Positions 1 to 5,780 of a stretch of DNA of 7,149 nucleotides are shown here, piece by piece. Numbering within the stretch: position 1 is the first letter of the stretch; each line of letters starts with the position of its first letter. A program made the position numbers and the translations under genes. The notes under the pieces are model-generated. The model was not told the DNA's origin. It did no database searches and worked only from the letters and a program-made list of their open reading frames with translations. Origin of the DNA: CAYHSR01 sp043821725 (GTDB taxonomy: Bacteria > Patescibacteriota > Patescibacteriia > Magasanikbacterales > GWA2-37-8); assembly GCA_043821725.1 (NCBI GenBank), contig JBDRCM010000004.1:1-7149 (forward strand). The letters run 5' to 3'.

Positions 1-3000
1 CAAATGATCATGGGCGCGTAAAAGAAATTGAAAAGGAAATAAAAGATATTAAGAAAGAAATTGAAAGTCATAGATCAGAAGCCGAAGGGCACTGGGTTGA
101 AAGAACTGCCTATACAGTTGCTTCAATACCAATAAACGCAACATTGTTTTTGTCCGGCGCAAAGCTAATTCCAGATCTTGTGCGGCATTTTTCGCAAGAA
201 AGATATGTTAAGGAAGAAAGAGCAAAAATGTTGAAAACGCACGAATTTGATCCCGAAGAACAACAGGACTTTGATAATCAGTTTAAACAGCTGAAAGGCA
301 GAATTTTTGAAAGCACGCGCCTTTCAAACAAGCAAAAAAGAGAAATGATTCTGCGAATTGAATCAATCAAGTCAAAAGCCAAATCTGAAATAAAAGAAAA
401 GCAAAAGGAAATGATAAACAAAATTGCAGGCAAGCTTTTTGATTATTATGATGGAAGACCGGAATACCTTAATCAATTTAAAGATATAGATAGACAGGAT
501 TTCGTTGAAGAAGAAAAGAAAATTATTGAACAAATTGGTTTTGAAGAACTTGTCAAAAGATTAAGAAAAGAAATTCATGACGAGCGAGAGAAGTTTAAAA
601 CAGAACAACAAACAAATGATAAACTCGATAGAATATTACAAAGAATTTCTAAAGCTGAAGGTCAAAATCAGCTTGAAATACAATTAATAACCACTCAATA
701 TTCTCTTCAAGTAATACAGGCAGTTGAACAATATGTAAAAAATCAGGTTTCAGCTCATGAAATCGTGAAAAGTACTATTAATACGGTTGGAGCATTATCA
801 GGACTTTCAGTATTACGAGCTGTGGGTTTTTCTGCAGTGGCATTGCACGAAAGATATAAAAAGCAAATAGCAAAAAAAGCTGAAGAGCAAGGCAAGCTTG
901 CTAAAGAAACAGGGCTTGGGGTATTTGGTACATTCAACGAAGTAATGGTTAAGGGTGCGATTGAAACAGTTCAAAAGCTCTGCGGTTCTCAAGGAACAGT
1001 AGGCAGATTACAGGCCATGGGAACAGTTGGAAGAGCGGGTGCTCTTGCAACAATGGCTGTTGCGGAAATGTATGGCGCAGACAGCTCATTTTCCCACCAG
1101 ATGGCAGACAGAGCTCAAGAATTTCAAAAGGCCTTTGGTTCCGGAATTGCAGATGTTGCAAAACAATTGACTAAGAATTCAGTAATGCAGGTTGAAAGAG
1201 CATTTAACGCGGTAAGAGTAGCTTTTGGCCATTTGGGCAACTGGGGAGAGGTGATAGATAGTATTAAATCAAGTCATTTAAGTTCTCCTGAAACACCGCA
1301 ATCAACTGCGTCAATAAATCCAGCATTAGAAACCAGCATCCCAACCGAATTGTCTCCGGACGCAGGTATACCTTCCGCCGATACTGGCGCTTCACAAAAT
1401 TTAGCACCTGACATTGGAACACCGGATATATCGTCTCGCTCAGTAATAAATCCAGACGCAGGCGTTCAATTAACACCTCATTCTTCATCTCCTGATGCAG
1501 GTGTTAGTTCTGACTTAAATGTTCCGGATTCTTCAACTCCTGATTCTAAAGTTGCGCCTGATTCAAGAGCACCTGATACCGGTTTGAAACCTGACTCGCA
1601 AACGCTTGTTAGCAGTCCAAAAACTGATTTAGCGACTTCAAAGGACACTGGCATAACCCCTGATCAAGCCGTGCCAGATAAAGAAGAAACTCAATCTCCT
1701 TCTGCAAGCCAATCCGAATCGATCCCTCTTTCGCAACCATCAGAATCCGAATTGACTTATGAAATGCAAAAAAATCAAGGCCTTTTGCATTCTGCAAATC
1801 ATTTTCAAAAACAGGCCGGAATGGAACAGAAGCTAATTAAAGCAATAAGAGCAACCAGGCCTGAATGGGTTGAAGTGGCTGAAAATCCTTCATTAAACAA
1901 GTTTTCATCTGACCCAGATAAATTTTTACTGCATCGCTGGCGTCTGGATATGGTGCGCGAGCATGGCGGGGACATAACCCCGCAGGGTGAGACAGTTACT
2001 GAAACGCTTGGAACCGGCGCAAAAGTCAAGCTTGTATTTGATGACAAAGGTTATCCTCACTTGAGCACAAAAGACAGCGCCTTTGTGTATAAGCATGATG
2101 AGATGCTAAGAATGTCGGGTCATAAAGCAGTGGCTATGCCAAAATCTGTTGTTGAACACCCGCTTGATTCGCACGAACCAGAAGTGCATTCTCATGCAGA
2201 TGTTGATAAAGCGCAGAAAAATCTTTTACAATTAAAGAAATCACTTGGCGACATGGCAGGCAATACACTCATAAATGATGCTCTTTTAATGGTTAATAAC
2301 AGTGATGCAGATACAATAAGGGGTCTGGCGCAATTAACAGAAGAACAGATTCAATCGGCAACAACTATTGACGCATTAAAAAATATGGCTCTTGCTAATG
2401 CAGAGCCAGAGCAAATTCCTGAAAATATTCAACCTGCGTCAACTTTAACAAGAACCCCAATCACGCCATCCAGGCCTGGATCTGCTGGCGGAGGAGGCGG
2501 AGGAAAATCAATTGTAACACCAACCAATGAATTGCCTGGCAAAGTCCTAAATAAAGCTGAAGCGCTGTTTAATCAGTATAAATTTAATTTATCGCAAGAT
2601 ACCAGCTTGAGAAACTTAAAAACTCTTGCTCTTGCAAATAGAACGGATATTGACAAAGATGAAATATTGGAAGCATTCAAAAAAACAACTGCGGCAAAAT
2701 CAGCGCAATTTGGAGCTGATCTTCAAAGGGCTTTTACGAAATTTGTTGAAGATGAATATATAAAGCCAATGGCATTAAGCAATCAATCAACTGTGGTTGA
2801 TTTAAATGAAGGCCCAGTAGGCGCTGACGTTAAAGCAGGCAACTCAACAATTGAAGAAGGCGTTGCGCGCCCAAGGGCTTTAGGTGTTAGAGAAAAACAA
2901 ACAACAGGCCAAACATCGCCAAAATCTCAAGTCATCCGACCAACTCAGCAAGAGCCAGGAAAACCAATAATTTTATCAGACACATCTCAAATTAGTGAAA

Positions 3001-3341
3001 TACCAAGCGTGACTGACGTGCCTCCGGCTTTTAACGAAGGTCCAAATCAAAAATTTCCATTATTAACAGAGCAAAAATCAAATGGAGGCTTTAGGGTTAA
3101 GGCAATTATAGATGGACAGACAAAGAATTTTGATCTTAGTGATAAATACAAAGAAATTAAATTTGATCCAACGGCCCAGCAAGGGTATCAAGTTAAACTG
3201 TCATTTAATACAGGACGGGGCACGGCGGAATTTCATGGCGATATTAAGTTGAGCGATATTAAAGGCAAACCAATGCCCATTCTTGTGGCAGGCGATAGAA
3301 GATATGCGATTAAAGAGGATGATCTGCAGATATTAAACTAA
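1..3341 (+). CDS. Giant multidomain coiled-coil/linker protein, function unknown (5' end outside window)
   Basis: I do not recognise this protein. The frame has no stop from position 3 to the TAA at 3339-3341, giving at least 1113 residues. A TTG at 144 is in frame but is not a credible start: the 47 upstream codons read as a charged helix running into a hydrophobic stretch, so the true start lies left of the window. In order one sees: a Lys/Glu-rich helix; a hydrophobic segment (114-182); long charged helices likely to form coiled coil (about 200-720); a second hydrophobic segment (774-845); a Gly/Ala-rich helical stretch (909-1073); a Pro/Ser/Asp-rich linker (about 1266-1757); a folded-looking region (about 1760-2130); helical segments sharing an LKxxALAN motif (2376 and 2616); a linker with six consecutive glycines (2487-2504); another disordered stretch (about 2770-3050); and a beta-rich C-terminal domain (about 3055-3341). 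The composition suggests a membrane-associated or surface protein, an inference typical of large patescibacterial hypotheticals. No catalytic motif is evident. Confidence 0.9.
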   Translation, partial: NDHGRVKEIEKEIKDIKKEIESHRSEAEGHWVERTAYTVASIPINATLFLSGAKLIPDLVRHFSQERYVKEERAKMLKTHEFDPEEQQDFDNQFKQLKGRIFESTRLSNKQKREMILRIESIKSKAKSEIKEKQKEMINKIAGKLFDYYDGRPEYLNQFKDIDRQDFVEEEKKIIEQIGFEELVKRLRKEIHDEREKFKTEQQTNDKLDRILQRISKAEGQNQLEIQLITTQYSLQVIQAVEQYVKNQVSAHEIVKSTINTVGALSGLSVLRAVGFSAVALHERYKKQIAKKAEEQGKLAKETGLGVFGTFNEVMVKGAIETVQKLCGSQGTVGRLQAMGTVGRAGALATMAVAEMYGADSSFSHQMADRAQEFQKAFGSGIADVAKQLTKNSVMQVERAFNAVRVAFGHLGNWGEVIDSIKSSHLSSPETPQSTASINPALETSIPTELSPDAGIPSADTGASQNLAPDIGTPDISSRSVINPDAGVQLTPHSSSPDAGVSSDLNVPDSSTPDSKVAPDSRAPDTGLKPDSQTLVSSPKTDLATSKDTGITPDQAVPDKEETQSPSASQSESIPLSQPSESELTYEMQKNQGLLHSANHFQKQAGMEQKLIKAIRATRPEWVEVAENPSLNKFSSDPDKFLLHRWRLDMVREHGGDITPQGETVTETLGTGAKVKLVFDDKGYPHLSTKDSAFVYKHDEMLRMSGHKAVAMPKSVVEHPLDSHEPEVHSHADVDKAQKNLLQLKKSLGDMAGNTLINDALLMVNNSDADTIRGLAQLTEEQIQSATTIDALKNMALANAEPEQIPENIQPASTLTRTPITPSRPGSAGGGGGGKSIVTPTNELPGKVLNKAEALFNQYKFNLSQDTSLRNLKTLALANRTDIDKDEILEAFKKTTAAKSAQFGADLQRAFTKFVEDEYIKPMALSNQSTVVDLNEGPVGADVKAGNSTIEEGVARPRALGVREKQTTGQTSPKSQVIRPTQQEPGKPIILSDTSQISEIPSVTDVPPAFNEGPNQKFPLLTEQKSNGGFRVKAIIDGQTKNFDLSDKYKEIKFDPTAQQGYQVKLSFNTGRGTAEFHGDIKLSDIKGKPMPILVAGDRRYAIKEDDLQILN
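1353..1682 (+). repeat. Degenerate PD-motif linker inside the giant protein
   Basis: Within the large gene, about 110 codons encode a degenerate low-complexity repeat built on Pro-Asp followed by small or polar residues. Twelve PD dipeptides occur (PDAG three times, plus PDIG, PDIS, PDSS, PDSK, PDSR, PDTG, PDSQ, PDQ and PDK) at irregular spacings of roughly 5 to 23 residues. Ser, Thr and Ala fill the gaps, and hydrophobic residues are sparse. It separates the helical, membrane-prone N-terminal part from the folded middle region, so it is most simply a flexible, extended, acidic linker or stalk. The underlying DNA is not an exact tandem repeat because the codons differ between copies. Confidence 0.75.
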
Positions 3342-3444
3342 TCAGATGAAATGTCAAATTTTGCGTGCATGTGTAACCATTGGTCATATTGAAGTGTATA
3401 TATTAAATATAAAGGCTAATTAATTTATCAACTAACTAAAAAAT
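3342..3444 (+). other. A+T-rich intergenic gap with at most a weak promoter
   Basis: This gap separates the giant gene from the DUF5667-like gene. I find no stem-loop with a following T-run, so no intrinsic terminator is apparent. A poor promoter candidate is TTGGTC at 3380-3385 with TAAATA at 3404-3409, 18 nt apart. Other TATA-like strings (TATATT at 3399, TATAAA at 3408) are expected by chance in such A+T-rich DNA. There is no Shine-Dalgarno-like purine run before the ATG at 3445. The downstream gene may be read from this weak promoter or by read-through. Confidence 0.3.
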
Positions 3445-4494
3445 ATGAAAAAGAAATCTTTTCCGCAATTGAGGGCTTTGTTTTGTGGCGTAATTGCATT
3501 GTTTGTTATTGTATCTTGCGTTTCAAGCGCATCAGCCCAAACATCAACATCAACAGTTAAAGGAGCCATTATAGGGGACAGCGGAATTACTGCCACTACA
3601 ACTGCATTGCAAGAACAATTCCAAGGTATTGTAATTGACGATGTTACAAAAATGCCAAGCCAGTGGGGTTTGTGGTGGAAGTCAGCCAAAGAAAAACTTG
3701 CTTTGACCTTTACTTTCAATTCAGTTAAAAAAGCTGAAAAGCATATAAAATTTGCTGAAGAGCGTTTTAAATACGCTGAATATATATTAGAAAATTCAAC
3801 GGACGCAAATAAGCAGGAATGGGCTGAAAAAATGATTGAAAAAGCAGATCAATACATAAACAAAGTGGAAGAAAATAAGGATAAGTGGATAAACAATGTA
3901 AATGCCGGAAAAAGAAACATATTGAAAAATGTTGCAACCCATCAAATTAGAAGAGAAAATATGTTGGATAGAATAGAAGAAAAATTGCCAGACGATAAAT
4001 TGGAAAAATTCAGAGAAATGAGGGAAAAAAGCATAGAACAGCATAGAAAATTTATGCTAAATATATATAACAACCAAAAAATGCCGGATAGCGTTAAATC
4101 AGAGTTAAAAACAATCAAGGATAAGATTGAACAAAAGTACAGAGATATTGTTGAATTTCAGGTTGAAAAGCGAGGCCTTCAGATAAAGGCGCAAGGAGGA
4201 GATCAATCAGCCAAGCAAGAGCTTGAAGATCTTAAATCAGCCAGAAAATCAGCTGTTAAAAGTGTGATTCAAGGAACAACTACATCAACTTTACTAAAAG
4301 AAATGAGAAGAATTAAAGCCATAAACAATCCTGCGAATGTAGCGCCTCAAGTTTCTCCAACATCAACTCCATCAGCAGTTCCAAAGCCCGCCGTAATCAA
4401 CCAAGTAAAGGCGAAAATACAGACAAAACAACAACAAAAGACACAAAATGCCGAATGGAAAGTTGAGCAAGGCGAGGCAATAATTGTGGAATAA
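3445..4494 (+). CDS. Secreted helical protein with DUF5667-like domain
   Basis: A 349-residue protein of unknown function that is probably exported. The N-terminus is a clear signal sequence: basic MKKK, then a hydrophobic core at residues 11-24. Two cleavage readings are possible: signal peptidase I after A31 in S-A-S-A|Q, or lipoprotein processing at C25 in the lipobox-like I-V-S-C. Residues about 68-160 resemble DUF5667 as I remember that family: a short aromatic entry (P71, W74, W77, W78), the phrase LTFTFNSVKKAEKH, and FAEERFKYAE, followed by a long amphipathic helix. Residues about 125-290 are almost entirely charged helix and probably coiled coil. Residues 294-335 are a Pro/Ser/Thr then Gln/Lys-rich tail. 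The ATG is chosen because it directly opens the signal peptide; no ribosome binding site precedes it. Only 3 bases separate its TAA from uppP, so the two are probably cotranscribed, placing it in an envelope context. DUF5667 has no settled function that I know. Confidence 0.85.
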   Translation: MKKKSFPQLRALFCGVIALFVIVSCVSSASAQTSTSTVKGAIIGDSGITATTTALQEQFQGIVIDDVTKMPSQWGLWWKSAKEKLALTFTFNSVKKAEKHIKFAEERFKYAEYILENSTDANKQEWAEKMIEKADQYINKVEENKDKWINNVNAGKRNILKNVATHQIRRENMLDRIEEKLPDDKLEKFREMREKSIEQHRKFMLNIYNNQKMPDSVKSELKTIKDKIEQKYRDIVEFQVEKRGLQIKAQGGDQSAKQELEDLKSARKSAVKSVIQGTTTSTLLKEMRRIKAINNPANVAPQVSPTSTPSAVPKPAVINQVKAKIQTKQQQKTQNAEWKVEQGEAIIVE

Positions 4495-4497
4495 AAC

Positions 4498-5277
4498 ATG
4501 AGCTTACTCCAAGTTATTATTTTGGGAATTGTTGAGGGTATCACAGAGTTTCTTCCAATTTCTTCCACCGGCCATCTAATTTTGCTTGCTGACATATTAA
4601 AAGTCGTTAAAACCGACTTTCTCAAGACATTTGAAATATCAATCCAGTTTGGCGCGATTTTGGCAGTAGTGGTTTTGTATTGGAGAAAATTATTTTTGGA
4701 TAGCGAAGTAATCAAAAAAATAATTACAGCTTTCATCCCAACCGCGATTTTAGGATTGGTGTTTTATAAAATTATTAAGACCTATTTAATGGATAGCAAT
4801 ATCGTCGTCTTATGCGCGCTTTTCTTGGGTGGCGTGTTTTTGGTTGTTTTTGAATTGATATACCAAAGAAAAATTATGGAAGACGCGCAAATAATTGACA
4901 TAAAAAAAATATCGTATAAGCAATCTTTTTTAATCGGATTGTTCCAATCAGTCGCCATGGTGCCGGGAGTATCTCGGTCTGCTGCCACAATTGTCGGCGG
5001 TTTAATATTAGGATTAAACCGAAAAACAATAGTTGAATTTTCTTTTTTGTTAGCAGTGCCCACAATGGCGGCCGCAACTGGTTTGGATTTAATAAAAAAT
5101 GCTTCCGGCTTTACAGCCGGCCAACTAACCAACTTATCAGTCGGATTTATCATCTCATTCATCGTAGCAATGGCTTCAATTAAATTTTTGCTGGCATTCA
5201 TCAAAAAATACAGCTTCATCAGCTTTGGAGTTTACAGGATCGCAATTTCAATTATTGTTTGGATGATAATTTTTTAG
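4498..5277 (+). CDS. uppP: Undecaprenyl-diphosphatase (UppP/BacA)
   Basis: An integral membrane enzyme that dephosphorylates undecaprenyl diphosphate to the monophosphate, recycling the lipid carrier for peptidoglycan and other surface polymers; the family is also linked to bacitracin resistance. At 259 residues it is slightly shorter than typical members (about 265-275). Both family signatures are present. The first, at residues 12-30, contains VEGITEFLPISSTGH, with E13, E17, S23 and H26 matching E17, E21, S27 and H30 of the E. coli enzyme. The second, from residue 156, contains PGVSRSAATIVGG, with R160 matching the catalytic arginine, followed by EFSFLLAVP. The rest is hydrophobic helices with short charged loops, as expected for the multi-pass fold. 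The ATG lies 3 bases after the preceding stop, with only a weak GTGGA upstream (4486-4490), so translation is probably coupled to the DUF5667-like gene. It ends in TAG. Confidence 0.97.
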   Translation: MSLLQVIILGIVEGITEFLPISSTGHLILLADILKVVKTDFLKTFEISIQFGAILAVVVLYWRKLFLDSEVIKKIITAFIPTAILGLVFYKIIKTYLMDSNIVVLCALFLGGVFLVVFELIYQRKIMEDAQIIDIKKISYKQSFLIGLFQSVAMVPGVSRSAATIVGGLILGLNRKTIVEFSFLLAVPTMAAATGLDLIKNASGFTAGQLTNLSVGFIISFIVAMASIKFLLAFIKKYSFISFGVYRIAISIIVWMIIF

Positions 5278-5325
5278 CAATTTTTCAAAGAATTAAGAAT
5301 GTTGTTTACACTTATTACGAGTGTT

Positions 5326-5395
5326 TATCTGTCATTCTGAGTCCCGACTTAGTCGGGACTTATCCCGACTTAGTCGGGACTCAGGATGACAGATA
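5326..5395. repeat. Nested palindromic element (long hairpin / MITE- or REP-like)
   Basis: Positions 5326-5358 pair with 5363-5395. Of 33 positions, 31 are Watson-Crick pairs, one is a T-G wobble (5336/5385) and one a central T-T mismatch (5350/5371), with a 4-nt loop CTTA. Each arm also contains its own palindrome: 5340-5360 (10-bp arms around one T) and 5363-5379 (8-bp arms around one T). The 19-base string TCCCGACTTAGTCGGGACT occurs twice, at 5342-5360 and 5363-5381. The outer ends read TATCTGTCAT and ATGACAGATA. No T-run follows on either side, so it is not a classical intrinsic terminator, though so strong a hairpin could stop transcription or protect the uppP mRNA 3' end. Ends beginning GTCATTCTGAG resemble intergenic palindromes I recall as common in environmental bacterial genomes. 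Its G+C-rich core stands out from the surrounding A+T-rich DNA. Confidence 0.92.
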
Positions 5396-5451
5396 GCCGT
5401 AAGAATATAAAATGTGAATGATGCTTTGATTTCTAACAGTTCGCATCCTTA

Positions 5452-5487
5452 TTGTGTTATTTATCATTTTTTGTTAAAATTAAGGCA
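5452..5487 (+). promoter_or_regulatory. Extended -10 promoter for gatC-gatA, predicted leaderless
   Basis: A TTGTGT -35 element (5452-5457) is followed after exactly 17 nt by TAAAAT (5475-5480), five of six matches to the -10 consensus. It is preceded by TG one base upstream (5472-5473), giving the extended -10 form TGTTAAAAT. Only six bases separate the -10 box from the gatC ATG at 5487, so a normal start site would fall at or next to the A of that ATG, leaving essentially no 5' leader. The location just downstream of the palindrome fits an independent promoter for gatCA. A+T-rich DNA yields chance -10 matches, hence moderate confidence. Confidence 0.55.
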
Positions 5488-5780
5488 TGATAACAATTGA
5501 AGAAGTAAGAAAAATAGCAGGGCTGGCAAAGCTTAAGCTTGCAAGCCAGGAAGAGAAAAGGCACGCGAAAACAATCTCGTGTGTTTTGGATTATATGAAG
5601 ATTCTTGACGAATTGGATCTTTATAACATAGAGCAGACCAGTCAGGTTACAGGCCTGCAAGATGTAATGCGCGAGGATAAATCAAGAAAATGCGATTATG
5701 CCGGTGAACTCATCAAGCAGATGCCTGAAATTTTGGATAAAAAGCTAAAAGTACCAAATGTATTTTCAAATCAAATATGA
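5487..5780 (+). CDS. gatC: Asp/Glu-tRNA amidotransferase subunit C (GatC)
   Basis: The small subunit of the GatCAB amidotransferase, which wraps around GatA and stabilises its contact with GatB so that misacylated Glu-tRNA(Gln) and/or Asp-tRNA(Asn) can be amidated in the cytoplasm. The 97-residue length is normal. Family features are visible in order: the N-terminal helix ITIEEVRKIAGLAKLKL; a second helix ending YMKILDELDLYNIE (about residues 36-49); then the extended segment with T-S-Q-V, the conserved MREDK at about residues 61-65, and the terminal KVPNVF matching the usual V-P-x-V ending. The ATG fits the family N-terminus exactly and no earlier in-frame start is credible. AAGG at 5482-5485 is too close to the ATG to act as a ribosome binding site. 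The TGA stop overlaps the gatA start in ATGA, so the two are translationally coupled. Confidence 0.96.
   Translation: MITIEEVRKIAGLAKLKLASQEEKRHAKTISCVLDYMKILDELDLYNIEQTSQVTGLQDVMREDKSRKCDYAGELIKQMPEILDKKLKVPNVFSNQI

Noticed and set aside
144..146. TTG as start codon of the giant gene
   Set aside because: The frame is open without a stop back to position 3, and the upstream codons encode a plausible charged helix and the first half of a hydrophobic segment, so the start lies outside the window.
3389..3413. TTGAAG with TATAAA as a promoter for the DUF5667-like gene
   Set aside because: The spacing is only 13 nt, too short for a sigma-70 type promoter.
4347..5219. Minus-strand open frames of 129 and 145 codons opposite the uppP region
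   Set aside because: They lie antisense to a well-supported uppP and the end of its neighbour, have no recognisable domain, and are expected shadows of A+T-rich hydrophobic coding sequence.
5308..5324. Small hairpin ACACT...AGTGT after uppP as an intrinsic terminator
   Set aside because: The stem has only 5 A+T-rich pairs with a 7-nt loop and just three T's following; the adjacent 5326-5395 palindrome is far stronger.
5326..5395. CRISPR array or classical rho-independent terminator
   Set aside because: There are only two repeat units with a 2-nt gap and no spacers, so it is not CRISPR; no T-run follows the hairpin on either strand, so it is not a standard intrinsic terminator.
5778..5780. 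TGA read as glycine (code 25, as in Gracilibacteria and Absconditabacteria)
   Set aside because: The TGA ends GatC at the normal family length and sits in an ATGA overlap with gatA, so it acts as a stop; the other complete genes end in TAA or TAG and no in-frame TGA is needed.
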